Origin: Polytrichum commune
Taxonomy: Eukaryota; Streptophyta; Polytrichopsida; Polytrichales; Polytrichaceae
DNA length: 64,000 bases
Reading direction: 5' to 3'
NCBI GenBank assembly: GCA_950295325.1
Contig: OX485803.1
Coordinates: 34,115,554 to 34,179,553, forward strand
The notes under the pieces were generated by a model. The model was not told the origin of the DNA and did not search any database. It worked only from the letters and a program-made list of their open reading frames with translations. Position numbers and translations under genes: made by a program. Of the stretch, positions 13,290-26,600 are shown one piece after another (the stretch's first letter is position 1; each line of letters starts with the position of its first letter).

Positions 13290-14368
13290 GAAGATTACAT
13301 CCACCTCAAGGGTTTCCTCAAAAACGAATGTGAATTGTACTAGAAGCAACTATTGATACCACCACAACACAAGACCGTTGTTGCTTACCACACCTCAAAT
13401 TACAGACTTGCCATTGAAACTGGACAACCATCACTATCCTTACCTACAGAATAATAGAATATGTCACTTCTGTTCCTAAGATGTACTTTAAAATGAGGCA
13501 TATTTTTGTTGAAGAGTCACCTTATATAATCCCACTATTTGAGAATGAAGTATTAGGGAATTTCAAAACCTTTGATTCAATTGGACTATGAAGTCAATGT
13601 GCCTCTATCTCACTGAGGCTACCACACAAGTCATGTACTCATCCCGATGTGACTTCCAGACTTTAAAATCAATTTCATATCATGCCAAAGGAATGAAAAA
13701 GCTTCGAAACATGTTAATGCTCACTTGTAAGACACAGTTTCTGAATCACCAACACCATGGAGTTTAGACTCTTCACAGCTGTAGTACGTGAAAGTTCTGG
13801 GAAAATTCAAGTAATCAGATAATCTCACCTGTTCATGAATCATTATCTAAAATGCACAGAATTCATGAACCCAAGGAACATCCCTCAGATGCGACTCAAT
13901 AGCCAAGAACTGACAAAATTGCTATCAAGCCTATTATTAAAGACCACTTGGGAGACACCTTTGACGTCCAGGAAAAGGTTATTCTGCGGGTCACCTCCTG
14001 CTCTGGATGTTACAATTTTTTCTAGTTGCCCCATTCTACTATCCTGATTGCCAGTGTCTACTCTTCGTAGGCGAAGTAATGCCCAAGTCAAAGAAGCCTC
14101 TGCGCAAAAATCTGCTGTCTCTAGGTTGTATACAGTGGTGGCTAATTAAAAGTGTCTCCCGAGAAGATGCTGCTGTGAATCACCAACTCACTGTAGAGGA
14201 TCCTACTCCAACGAGAGATAAAGGAAAAACCTCTCTATTTTGCCATATGACATTCCTGCATTGATTGAGACCCACTTGAATCTCATATGGAAACTACAAT
14301 CCAGCACTAGTAGGAATGAAAGAGAATACAGCACCCTCTACGATAGTCGATTGCTCGCTTAAGTAATT
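13290..14368. other. 3' flank of PGDH, no gene seen
   Basis: Several short open frames occur on both strands but none resembles a known protein. The part nearest 14368 is probably the PGDH 3' UTR; the end of the transcript cannot be placed. Confidence 0.4.
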
Positions 14369-17300
14369 TTACAACTTCAGAAACACGAACTCTTCGATGG
14401 CATCAATGTCGCCCAGCTTTTGAAGTGTTTCCTTGCTTGGCTCGTCGTCAACACCGATTGCCATGACAGCATGTTGTCGGGGAGATTTGCGACCCACACT
14501 CATGAACGAGATGTTCACATTGGCTTCACCCAAAATGGAACCCACGTTCCCGATCATGCCAGGTTGGTCAACCTGTCTGCAGAGAATAATGCTGTCTTCC
14601 AGACTCACGTCAACATTAAATTGTCCGACCTTCGACAAATAGGGTACACCATCCTTCACTTTGCCTTCCAAGGTGATGTCTCCGCTTTCTTCGATAGCAC
14701 TTGCAAATTTGGACTCGACATGCATAATTTTCACCTGAGGTGGTACAAAACAGAGGAGGTGAAATGGTGAGAATCTGTGTGAAAACTAGGACACTAACGA
14801 GTACAGTATGAGGACAACCTGACAAATGGCCTCAGTACCCTTGCCCTTGAAAGGGCAAAGAATTCCCGGTCCCCAACGGGCCTCGGGAGACAAGAAAAAC
14901 GACATTCTCTTCTTGTTATTTTCATCTTTATCCGTTTCTTGGAAAAGAAACTCTTCTTGAGATAGCTTTAGTATTCTAATGAGATTCTTCTACTGAAGAC
15001 ATGGTCAAGTACATGAAAACTACAATGTACAATTATAGGCAATATCTAGCACTTTCAGCCACTCTCCCTACACATGATTGTATTTTTCTAACTCTCAACA
15101 TTTCAGCAATTAAAATACCTTTCTATGAAACTATTTGCAAGTATTTGCAACCTATCATTTTTAGAATGTCGCCATGCCTTCGGTTTCAACCGCATGGATG
15201 TAGTCAACACGCGAGTGATTTTTAAGAACCATTCTTTTGGTGTTGTCTCATATTATTAAGAACACATTAAGACCTTAAGGTCTAAGGTCCGGTGCACGAC
15301 CAAGATATTCTATTTCAAGAGAGTCATTGTAAGTAGCCTACCGTAATGCTCTCAAGTGGAATTTCGACTGCCCCTTCTGTGGGCTGACGCTCCTCACTAA
15401 TCCGCAAACCCCGCTCCTTGGCCACATAATCAGCGTTTACCAGATTGACATATGCACTTGACACTGGCTCAATCAGACCCTTGGTAATGGAGCCTCTCAT
15501 TAGCCGTGTGTCAAGATCATCGTCAGCCCTAGCGGACTTGTAAACCACTTTCACGTCCTTTACACCAGCACCACCGGACACTAACTGCACTGCAAGCCGT
15601 CCTAGTCTCTCTGCCAACTTCACATATGGCTCAAGCTCTGCAATGACCTGCAACGTCAACCAAACTGGCTCGTTAGATAGGCCTCCAATCCAGACTAAAT
15701 ACAGATACAGCCTACTACAGTCACAATACAAATCCCAATGCCTCTGCACTGATATAAGGTGGAAGGTAAGGAGGTCTAATTCAGTGACTTATCATAATAG
15801 AACACCGAATAAATGAGTGGTGTGTGGATCTGAGAACAGACCGCTATATATATATGTATAATGTTTGAAAGAGATAGGCCTGCATGCTAGGTTAACCATT
15901 CTAAGTTCTATAGTCAACATGATTAGGGGGGACCTATATGATTATCCAAGAAAGAGAATCCTCACTCTGGTAAAGAATAACCTAGTCAGATTAAGTTCCA
16001 GAAATCATGAGGAAAACAGCTATGGCCTCGATTAAGATTTGTTAGTCATCTCATATTAAATAAGAGTTTAAAATCCCAGGAGAAATGTTTAATATCCCAG
16101 TAGGTACAGAATAAAAAGTAACCAATAAAAATCCAACCAGCATACAAAATAGAGTCAAAACAGGAAATATTTAAACGGTAGCATACCTCTGATGGCACCA
16201 TGGGTGCATTGACAGCTGTGGCTGACAACTCTCCGTTCAATGCTCCCACTACAGCTTCTGCGATCTCTACAGCAACTCCTTCCTGCAGCAAAAAGGGATT
16301 TAATAAGTAAGAAGATAAAACCGGAAGCTATCCAACAATAACAAACCATATCATTGGTGCAAGTAGAAAGCTCGTAAGTAAACTCAGGCGAACTCCAAAG
16401 AAAACCCAAGCAATGCTTCTTAAATTCTTGACATGTGAACAACCTTTGTTCTGGACCAGTTATTGCTCAGTACATATATACGATAATGACTTCATTCTTT
16501 CACTTCATTACCATGAGACATACGAATGTTTTTGTGGGTTGCATTACTACAAATATAACTAGGTACAACCCCTGCTATTCTGAAACATAAGTGAACATAC
16601 CTGGGCTTCGGTAGTGCTCGCACCAAGATGGGGAGTAACCACAACATTCTCGTGCATAATAAGAGCATCTCCCTCCTTAGGAGGCTCGACAGTGAACACA
16701 TCCAAAGCAGCCTGCCCCGAGTGAAACACAATCAGTATTCAAAAAGAATGGAGGTGCTCAACATGAATTCAAAATCCAATATTAGGGATATTTTGACGAC
16801 ACCAACAACCTTGGAAGTACTAACTGGTCCATCTCCATTATCTGTTGAGGTACGGATGGTGAATATTTTCACTACCAAAAAAAAATCACAGATGTTTTAG
16901 AAGGAAAAGTGTTCAACCTGAGCAACAATGCCAGCATCAAGGGCACGAACCAACGCGGCTTCATCAATCACACCCCCACGTGCCACATTTACAATACGAA
17001 CCCCCTTCTTGCACTTCTTGAAACTTTCGTCATTGAAAATCTTGTCTGTTGTGGGTGTAAGAGGCATATGTAGGGAGATGAAATCTGCCCTGGCAAGTGC
17101 GTCATCGAAGCTAACTAGCTCGACCCCAATTGCACGGGCTCGGTCAGCTGAGGCATATGGGTCATGAGCAATAACGTGCATCCCAAGGCCCTTAGCTCTA
17201 CGTGCCACTTCTGAACCCACCTTTCCAAATCCCATCACAGCCAATGTCTTCTCCACCAGCGAAACACCAACATACTTGTTGCGTTGCCACTTCCCTGTAA

Positions 17301-18679
17301 TCAAAGCAAAACAATTTCAGACTCAGAGTTAGCCCTGGGTTAAGGAGAACCACTGCAAAAGGTATGTTTCAATTACATCTTCCTCAAAAAGAACCCACAT
17401 AAACATTAATCATCAAGTATCATTAATTTTCGAATGTTGCTTAATTAGTGCAAGGGTTAAATTCTGATCACTGAAAGTAGGGCAAACCCTGAAGAGCGCA
17501 GAAAGTGTACTGCCATATATGACAACAGAGGTAAGGTCAGAACATACCTGCTTTCAATGCGGCACTGGCTTGTGCAACATTACGAGATAGGGCAGTCAAA
17601 AGGGCGATTCCGTGCTCTGCGGCAGCAACAGTGTTGGCAGTAGGTGCATTAACGACCAGACATCCAACTTCAGTGGCTGCTTGCAGATCCACATTGTCAA
17701 TACCCACACCAGCTCTGCCCACAACCTGGATACATTGCACTAGAATTTAGTAAGTGAGACTAAATCTTCATCACAGGTTACAGTTCTGTTGGCTAATGGA
17801 ACAATATTCAGTTCGAAGGGATTAGGAAACGCCATGGATGGAAACCAACCAACAAGACCCACCACACTAAGGAACATAAATAAAACGAGGATAGGTGTAT
17901 ATAGAGCTGACAGCAATCACTTTAGCTATGCAACTGCTTAAACCAGTGACTTAACTAGACCTATGGTCTGTGGAATAGAAGTGGCAGCAAGATAAAAAGC
18001 ACTTGTGCCATGCAGAAGATAATGGTACAAATAACTTGACCCATTCTCACTAGAGCATGCTCAAGCACGTCCTCTCAATGGGAAAGCTATGGGTTCAACA
18101 TTTTCCCAAAACCGTCACCTATATCATAACACATTCAGAATCCTTCTGGGAAGAGCGGCAATTCACACCAAAAAAGACAAGGCGTTCAATCTGATTGAGG
18201 AAACGGAAGGGAAAGAAAAATACCTTAAGACGGCCATTCGCGGCTTTGAAGACCTCTCGGGTGACCTTGGTGCCACTGCGGACGATCAAGGCATCACACG
18301 AAGAAATCTTCGCGCAGAGCTCCTCCTGAGTGAGGTTGTAGGAGCAATCGACATCCGCCATTTTGCGCAGCAATTCAAGTCCCGCTTCGCCCAGCTTCTC
18401 GGACACGAGAACAGTCGGGCGGTCCAAAGTCTTCTCAATTTGGAGTCGTGTAGCCTCAGCTGCGGCGGGCGTGGAGTTTGCGGCGGCTGCCACCTTCACA
18501 GCACCACGAGTCTTCTTCACCACCACCCTGGAGCTCCCAGTTTGGAAAGCCGCACGACCCGCGAGCTGGCTCCTATTCCAGGCCATGGTTGATGCAGATG
18601 AGCGGGAGTTCACTGGGACCTGGGCAGCAGTTGGCACCATCTTGATGCCCGCCACGGTGCTTCCCACCATCGCTGCCAT
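14369..18679 (-). CDS. PGDH: D-3-phosphoglycerate dehydrogenase, plastid precursor (7 coding exons)
   Basis: Oxidises 3-phosphoglycerate to 3-phosphohydroxypyruvate with NAD, the first step of the phosphorylated serine pathway, in the plastid stroma. Coding exons (minus strand): 18679-18224, 17725-17548, 17294-16918, 16711-16601, 16282-16187, 15647-15342, 14734-14369. All introns are GT-AG and phases agree, giving 629 residues, close to the roughly 590-625 of plant PGDHs. The ATG at 18679 is the first in frame; an open stretch to 18751 begins with GTG. Residues 1 to about 65 are rich in Ala, Ser and basic residues, as in a transit peptide. Visible: substrate-domain segment [13 protein letters not shown] (153-165), Rossmann GFGKVG (233-238), catalytic Arg317 in NVARGG, Glu346 and His365 in TPHLGAST, an intervening domain (about 407-508) and a C-terminal ACT domain (about 556-629) with [17 protein letters not shown], ending FVFLKL. 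No lesion is seen. Confidence 0.97.
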
Positions 18680-19678
18680 TACAGCAAAATGCAGTAGATG
18701 TCCTAGAGCCTCACTGTTCCATAAACCACCAGCAACTGTAGTGTCAGCCACAACTCCACTTGATAACCAAACAACTACCGAAAAATCAAAACCACAATTT
18801 CACAGCCCACACACTTTTTCCGTCACTTGGTTCTACTCTTACGACCAGCCTAACCTAAAAAACCTGCAAATGTATTAAAGCCTCAATATTCCACAAACCC
18901 CTGCAGCTGTCAGGTGTCACCCACAACACAAAACAACCAAACACATACCAAAAATTCACAACCACATTTCCACACAGCCCACACATTTTCCCCTTCTCAT
19001 ATTTCCACTCTTCAGACCAGCCTAAACCTCAAAACCCTGCAGATGCCACACACAAATGTAGCAACTGTGCCAGAATCTCACTATTCCACAAACCCCTGCA
19101 GCTGTGATATCAGCCACAACACCACCAAATAACTAAACAACTACCCAGAAATCACAACTAAATTTTCACACGGACGACAGTATCCCAACACACTACGGCA
19201 CATGCGGCTACAACAACTCATCCCCAGATCCAGCTTCTCAGCCAATCCACTGCTCTTAAAAAAATATTCTAACCCTCACATCCGGCCGCCAGGCACTCGG
19301 ATTCGTACCTTCTATCTATCCCTCTCCCTCTCTCTCACGTACATCCCGCTCTTCTTTACACATCCTAAACCTCAAACATTGCATGTGCAACACATCAGAC
19401 CACAAATTACTCGGCTATTCACTTCAAGCTGGCAATGCACAACACGAGCAAGAGATTCCTTCCCTTCTTCCCACAAGACATCACAACCACTCCCAACAAC
19501 AACAACAACTCGTCCTCCAGATCCAAAACCAGCAAACGTCAAAAATCCAGAAACCCCGTAAATGCAACAACACATTCAAAAAAACATTTACTCACCTACT
19601 CACTCGAAGCTGGCAAAAAAAGTCCTAAAGCTCACGTACTCGGATAACACCTTACAAATTCTCCCAAATTCCCCACCC

Positions 19679-19727
<49 letters not shown>

Positions 19728-19985
19728 CATAACACATACCAGCCTAACCCTCAAAGACATGCAACAACACATCGACAAGTAAGCATGATTCACCTGCTCG
19801 ATCGAAGCTGGCAATGCACAACAAGAGCAGCAGCCAGATTTGGCTCCTCAAGTTCTTCCTTCTACTCCCTAAAACCAACCTAAACCTCAACTGAAAGCCG
19901 CAAAATGCAACATAGAATGCGAGCCAGAGAAGCCCACGGTGCTCACCTGCCTTGGGTTGTGTCGCTTGCAAACTGTGCAAGGTGA
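18680..19985 (-). repeat. Degenerate tandem repeat (~170-190 bp unit) in the PGDH leader or 5' intron
   Basis: Upstream of the PGDH start the DNA is built of diverged repeats. A block reading CTATTCCACAAACCCCTGCA, or close to it, recurs near 18715, 18885 and 19080. A second block, CCTAAACCTCAAA, recurs near 18850, 19020, 19366, 19745 and 19875. A third, GAAGCTGGCAATGCACAA, recurs near 19427, 19605 and 19805. Minus-strand CAG|GTGAGC near 19951 is a good splice donor, and acceptor-like CTACAG occurs near 18735, so much of this may be an intron in the 5' UTR. A (CT)n run at 19685-19724 lies inside. The repeat is seen directly; the intron is inferred. Confidence 0.7.
19685..19724. repeat. (CT)n microsatellite in the PGDH leader
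   Basis: About 20 units; GA on the gene strand, a common element of plant 5' regions. Confidence 0.97.
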
Positions 19986-20039
19986 GAGACGAAGGAAGGT
20001 TCTTCTACCAAGTTGTTGTCAAGCATCCACCTCTCATTC

Positions 20040-20260
20040 ACCGCAAGTGGGGACCATAGCCAGCCAACTGCAGCGCATTGCCAGGGTTTAGGCCGGGCCA
20101 GGGTTTAAGGGCGGCACGGGTGCAGGGGGCGCACGGGTGGCCTGCCCCGCGCGGGTGACGTCATCACGCCCTTGGTGAGGGGCAGACCGGGTGCGCGGGT
20201 GCGCGGGTGTGCGGGGGGCTGGTAGTGGAAGAGAGCGCGGGTGGCTCTCCTTAAAAATCT
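20040..20260 (-). promoter_or_regulatory. GC-rich probable PGDH promoter region with a TGACGTCA palindrome
   Basis: This is a sharp GC-rich island in AT-rich DNA, directly upstream of the PGDH leader. It holds TGACGTCA at 20156-20163, the classic palindromic site for bZIP factors. It also has two AGGGTTTA copies (near 20083 and 20101; AAACCCT on the gene strand, telobox-like) and short GCGGGTGC iterations near 20195. No TATA box is clear. The role is inferred from position and composition. Confidence 0.5.
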
Positions 20261-20263
20261 AAG

Positions 20264-23039
20264 GAGCAACTAACCTAGATATTTCTTTCCTTCTTGCCCT
20301 GGCCCTTGGTTGTTTTGGAGCCACTTTGGAGTCTTGGCTTTTCCAAGTTCATTTGGCGAGTCAGCCATGTGGTCAGTTTCATGAACCTAGACTATGTCGA
20401 TTAACTTATGTTCTGTGGGGTTTTCAAACAAAATAAGAACATGCATTTATTATTGATACATCCACTTGACACTTGGAAATGTGGGTGGAGTTATACTCCC
20501 AGCATTGTTCATAGGAATGATTGTTCATCCATACATTATTCATAAGAAACATTGTTCATCCTGGTATTGTTCACTGAAAATACTATTTGTAGCAGCACTA
20601 TCACTGAAAATACCGACAGTATTCACACTATTCTTACTTTTCGTATTGGCATTATTTATTATGTGTACCAATATCAATTTTCTCTTGTTTTCTAAGTTTC
20701 TTTCCATGAAGGTAAGATAGTGGAGGCATGTGTTGTATGTTAAATATAGATTGGATCACAACCATGCAGCTAAATAATATCATGAGTTTGGCCCATGAAT
20801 AACCAAGCCAAGGTTTTTTTTTGTTGCACCCGTCACAACCCATGTGATAGTCGATCATTGTCACAGGCTCCACTTGACCCGTCAAAAACACGGGGCCAAG
20901 ACATTCAAGCCGTCACTTAACATATGAAATTTTAGAATATTTCTCAGTTGACATCTTATCACCATGAATCCAATCGTCGTTGATTAATCAACACTGCTTT
21001 GTATTTGAAGCATAGATAGAAACAAACATTCCTACACGAGCTCACAAATGCATTATTTCAATTTCCACATAGTAATGATTATAGAGGTCATTGACAACTA
21101 CATCATGAAATTGAAATGTTTCCATATTGTTTCAATTTGTACTACTTCTATATGTTGTTGCGATTAAAAAAAATTGAAAACTAGTAAGAGTTTATAAACC
21201 CGTTAATTTGAAAAATTAGTGGTCAAAAGACATGTTAAAATTTGACCCTCCCTTAAAAAAAACTAGTGATGTCAAATCTGGCCATCACATGAAAGGCATG
21301 ACCTTTTGTCAAAAATCAACACTAAACCAAGTAGCACGGGGCGGCCAATTGGTGTGTCATTCATCCAATCATTTATGATATTTGTATCATCCACTTTACA
21401 CACAAACCCTATCCAAAATTATATTTGTGGTAATATATGCAGGCCGATAATGGACACTTCCAACTCCAAATACACTTTGGGATGTTGGATAAGTTGGATG
21501 GAACCACATGCTGCCTCGTTCACTTGACAACTATGAATCACGAAGATTGTCTTTTCAAGTGTCAAATATCAGAGTGGAGATGCAATAACTATAAAAGGTG
21601 AAGGTGAAGATCTTTCTTTTTCTTTGAGCGATCGCATAGGTCCTCCTGGTTGTGTCCACTATTGAATGCATAATGTTCCAATCTCGTTGTGACAAGTGTT
21701 TTTTTGATGTCCGCTCCCAAAACAAGAGTAATCTTATAACCACTAAAATAATATATTTTTTCTGCTTGAGACTATGTGGTGTTCGATAGAGGCAATGCAT
21801 AACTTAAGCATTTCTATGACAGTTGGAAAATTTCCACTCACTATACCCATTTAGTTCAACTAACTTAGCTCAATGGGTAAGTATTCAACACGGAACCTAA
21901 CCTTATCACAACCACTTGAATTGAATTCCTTGGTTTTCTCTTGCATCTGAGGTATGTGCACCTTCCTTGGATAATTTTCTTAATCAAACACCTACATTTG
22001 AGTGGGTCGAGGGGTGGTTGAGTGTGGATCTAAGAATGGGCACCGAAAAGACATGTTTTATAATATAGACCAGAGTATGTGCTCATAATTTGGTAGCCAT
22101 TCTAAACTCAATAATCAATATAATTGGGTGGGACCTATATGACCATTTGATGAACTCAAATATATTCATTTTAATAAGGATTAAGATACTGATACAAGCT
22201 CCAAAGTTGATGAGAAAAGTTGTTTTGGATTTGTCAAATCATCTCACACTACATGTGCATTTCATTCCTACAAGAATTGGGTGCAAAGTCAAAAAGTCCC
22301 TTCTAGGGTTTCTCACAAAAGGAGGGGTCATTCAATTGCATGGACCTTATAACCCCTAGCATTCCATGAAGCAATATTTGTATTTTCCTTGATGTCGTAC
22401 TTCAATGACTTTATCGATAATAATTAAATGATTCGCGAGGATATATGCAAGGAATTCTTGATCTTTCCGATCTCTTAAATTTTGTATACCTAAAAGAGAC
22501 AATGTACTTTAGGAGTTCAAAATTCATGTATAAATGCATGGCACTCTCAAGTAGTCTATGGTTTGTATCTATGATCTTTGTTTTGGTCGCGAAAACCTTG
22601 TATGTAGGAGGTTCTTTGTAAGGGGTCTCTCCATGCCACGTGGCTCCAACTCTCAAAGAAGAGTGCCCTCCAGCCTTTTTTTTGGTTTTTTCCATTTGTA
22701 GAGAGGAAGGCTACAAGTTGGGTATTTTTGTTGAGAAGTTGGCTACAAATACATTCATAAAGGAGTTATTTTCAATTTTAACTAATAATATTTTAGTTTG
22801 AAGTGGCTACAATTGAGTTTTTTATTTCACCATATGTGGCAAAAATGACATTCAAAATATAGTAAAGTTGGGCGATAATTGAAATAATAGAGTGTAAATT
22901 TTGGCTATATCTCAAAAAATAGTGTAGCACATTGGCGAAGTTGCTTTTCTAAGAACTAAATTTTTCTAAAAACTAAATTTCCCTCAGTCCAGCTCTCTGC
23001 CGCATTTGTCATTAGTCGTAGATGAAAACCTCCAGGATA
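20264..23039. other. Intergenic; possible SINE-like repeat at 21860-22330
   Basis: TAGCTCAATGGGTAAGT at about 21866 resembles a tRNA A box. Downstream blocks (GTGCTCA, GGGTGGGACCTATATGA) recur near 15900, 34110 and 55110. No protein-coding gene is recognised. Confidence 0.4.
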
Positions 23040-23370
23040 CACTAAGTTCTAACATAAAAATTGAAGACATCAAGACATCAACACATTAAGACATCAAAAC
23101 ATTAAGACATCAATACAACTCACACTGCATAAGCACTGAACTTGTGGCAAACTATGTCAATTCAGACTATGTGAATTTCAGATTGCATTTGTGAATTCAA
23201 ACTATGTGAATCAAGACATCAAGACAACCAAGACATCAAGGAAATTGCACTTCAAACATTGAACACTTGAGACTTCAAACATTGAACATTACACACTTGC
23301 AACTTCAAGGAAATTGCACTTCAAACATCAAACACTTGCACTTCAAACATCAAACACTTGCAACTTCAAA
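23040..23370. repeat. Short-motif array 3' of the hAT gene
   Basis: Iterations of AAGACATCAA and of ACTTCAAACATTGAACACTT fill this stretch, downstream of the transposase stop. Confidence 0.7.
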
Positions 23371-23676
23371 ATGACCCTCATAACGAAATGGTATAAGGGG
23401 CCGCATCAAGACCTGACTTCACATAGGCTGAATTCACTCATAGATGACCCAATAGATAACCCAATAGAAAGACCAACCAATACCCAAACATCAAACCATA
23501 ATGCAACCACAATACCAATACAACAAAATCGGCAGAAGACCTAATCCTGGAGGTAAACATCTACAACGACGCAACATCACAAAGCTGCGGTAGTTCATCC
23601 TAGGGAATTTGAGAACATGGCTACACAAACTGCATAATCTAAATTGCAGTTCTACATGGAGGCATGCATCACAATG

Positions 23677-26600
23677 TTAACAGTCTGGTTGCCTCCTTCT
23701 ATCTGCATGCCACTCATCATAAACTTTGTCAAATGGGAAATCCTCCAATTGGTAGAAATTTTGGCTGTAGATACCCACACATGCGGGAAGATGCTCACTC
23801 AAGCGGTTGCGAAGCCTCGATTTAGAGAATGCGACTGTGGAGAAGGTTCTTTCATCCTCCACTGAACCAAGAACCTGGACGGCGGCAAGTTCCGCCACCT
23901 TGAACCATTCCTTGAAATGTTTCTTCAGGACCATGCTCATAGACAATGTCCGCCACAATTTTATCAGAGGGTTCAAAGTGATGGGTTTCTGAAGGGCATC
24001 AGCCGCATTGGCTTTCATAGCCCCTTTGAACTGGCTACATTCGTGATTCAAGGCTGAGAGGTCTAGTACAGGAGGCGAATATACATCACCTACTCTTCTC
24101 TCATAGCAATAATGGTTTTTCAGAATGGCAAAATGACCCTCAAAAAGCTCCTCTGCATGGGGCTGCAGCCAGTACTGGGGGTACACCACTCCCAATGCAT
24201 CCATTAGACTTGATGCCGGAAATCGGCTTGACAACTCCGCAATTAGACTTGCGGCAGCCCCTGCAATAACATTCGATCACTGCAATCAGGGAACAAGTGC
24301 TGGCAGCAGTCGGCAAACTTTCAATCAAAAAAACCAATATCTAACAAAGTCGGCAACATTCAAACACAAAAATGCAGAAAGAAGGGGTGAAGTGTTTACC
24401 TTGGCAGAGGGATTTCACCTCATCTACAACTGTTGTCAGAGCCTCACGTGAGACTTGTTGGGGTCTGCCGAGGGTGTCCAAGATTGTAGCAGGGTATGTG
24501 TGCTGGCCGCAATTGAATGCAAGATGCTCCCCAGACTCATTCAAGTCCAACAATGAGGTCTCCCAAACCATGGAGATGGTGCCATGCCGACACCCTAAAA
24601 GGTCGGTCATCTCTCTAAAAGAGTCGGATCGAAAAGAAGTTTGAGGGTCAGAATACAACGTATACAATTGTGCTTGGCACACCTTGACTGCTCCAAGGTA
24701 GTCACAGATGAATATATCCCGCTGCTGGGAAAATTTCACCAAGTAATGCACTGTCTCAAGCAATGGCAGAAAGCAAGTAAGTGCAATGGGAACTGACATA
24801 TCCACAAGCAAAGAGAAGTTAGTCTTTGCCTGTTCCCGCGATGCATGCGGGGTGGTGGCATCCTTACTATCTTCTTGCATTTTTTGAATTAAGGTCCGAT
24901 ATTCGCTCATGACACGTTTCAGAGGTGAAACCATGCTTAGCCACCTTGTTTTTACATCTCTGAGAATCTTGAGACCCTTAGTCTCCATAACCTCTGCGAG
25001 CTTTGTGAACTCAATATGTCGTTTTGGGCTCCGAGCGAAGTACTTGTGCAAAACATGGAGCATGTTCTCAATTTTTTGAATGACTGGCAAATGGGACAAC
25101 TCCTTCACAGCAAGGTTAGTCCTGTGGCTTACACAGTGGACCCCATGCATGTGAGGAGCTATGGTATCCTGTAGGAGCTTGGTCACACCCCCCCTGGACC
25201 CCTGCATCCATCCCACACATACATCAGATGAATTCACATACCTGAAATTCACATTACCTGAAATTCACATTAGGCTGAATTCAGAGATGAATTCACATTA
25301 CCTGAAATTCACATGAGCAATCTGAATCACATGAGCATACCTGAAATCTGAATCACATGAGCAATCTGAATCACATGAGCATACCTGAAATTTGAATCTT
25401 ATGAGCAACCTGAAATTCACATGAGCATACCTGAAATTCACATTACCTGAAATTCACATGAGCAATTTGAATTCACAAATGCTTGATGAATTCACAAATG
25501 CAATCTGAATTCACAAACACAAATCTGAGTTCACATGACCTACTGAGATTCACATACCCTGTATTCGCAAATACAATCTGAATGAGCATGAGCAATGTGA
25601 AATTCACAAATACAATCTGAATTCACAAAGGGAATCTGAAACTCACATGAGCATGAGCAATGTGAAATTCACATAGACTGAATCCACATGAGCAATCTGA
25701 ATTCACAAATGCAATTCTGAATTCACAATCTGAATTCACAAATGCAGCATGAATTCACAAACACAAATTTGAGTTCACAAACACAAATCTGAATTCACAA
25801 ACACAAACACATAGGCTGAATTCACAAATGCAATCAGAAATTCACATAATTGGAAAAAAATAGTAGAAGGAAAGGTTTAAGGGGTTTACCTGAAACACAG
25901 AAGCTCCGTCTGCCCTGAAGGACGTGAACTTCTTGCGAAGGTCATCCTTATCAAGACCACCATGGGTGGCGAGTGCATCAACAATTGTTGTTGCCAAGCG
26001 AGGTGCGGATGCGCCTTCAGTTAGCCGCTCAAGGGACACAAGCACCGGCTGCCTGTAGAAGTCATGGACATAGTAGGCATGGATAGAAATCCATGACTGA
26101 TTGTCCACTGTTGTCACCTCATCGCAGGTGACCGCAATGTATTGTGCAGATGCTAGAACCTCCTTTGCTCGCCTCTGGATTTGAGCATGCAAGTAGTCGG
26201 CGATCATCCAACCACTATTGTCCGACCAATGCTTGATGCTCAAATGTGGCATCTTCAGAAATTGATAAAGTCTCTTTATGCTCTCATACTCGAGCATCGG
26301 ACGCCCAGTTTGCAAGAGGTGAAACACGGTTGCAAACTGGTTGATCTTCCGAGCTCTATCACCCTTGAATTCCTTTTGCACCTGCCATACACCCACCAAG
26401 TTAGTCCTTACAAAACACAACCAAACATGTAGGCAACAATAGAAACTACAAAAAGGGTTAGCAAAGAATGGTGGCAATAAATGCAGCAATAAGGGCAACT
26501 TGCAAGCGCATAAAGAAAATGCAATTGTCTTACTTGTTGCAACACACTGGGGTGGCCCTGGCTCTGAGAACTATAAGATGCCGCAGCCCTCAGGTGACCG

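Noticed and set aside
18363-18878. Plus-strand open frames over PGDH exon 1 (also 18089-18592)
   Set aside because: They lie antisense to a GC-rich real exon and have no recognisable protein features.
24372-24644. Plus-strand open frames over hAT and pseudogene exons
   Set aside because: Shadows of the minus-strand coding sequence.
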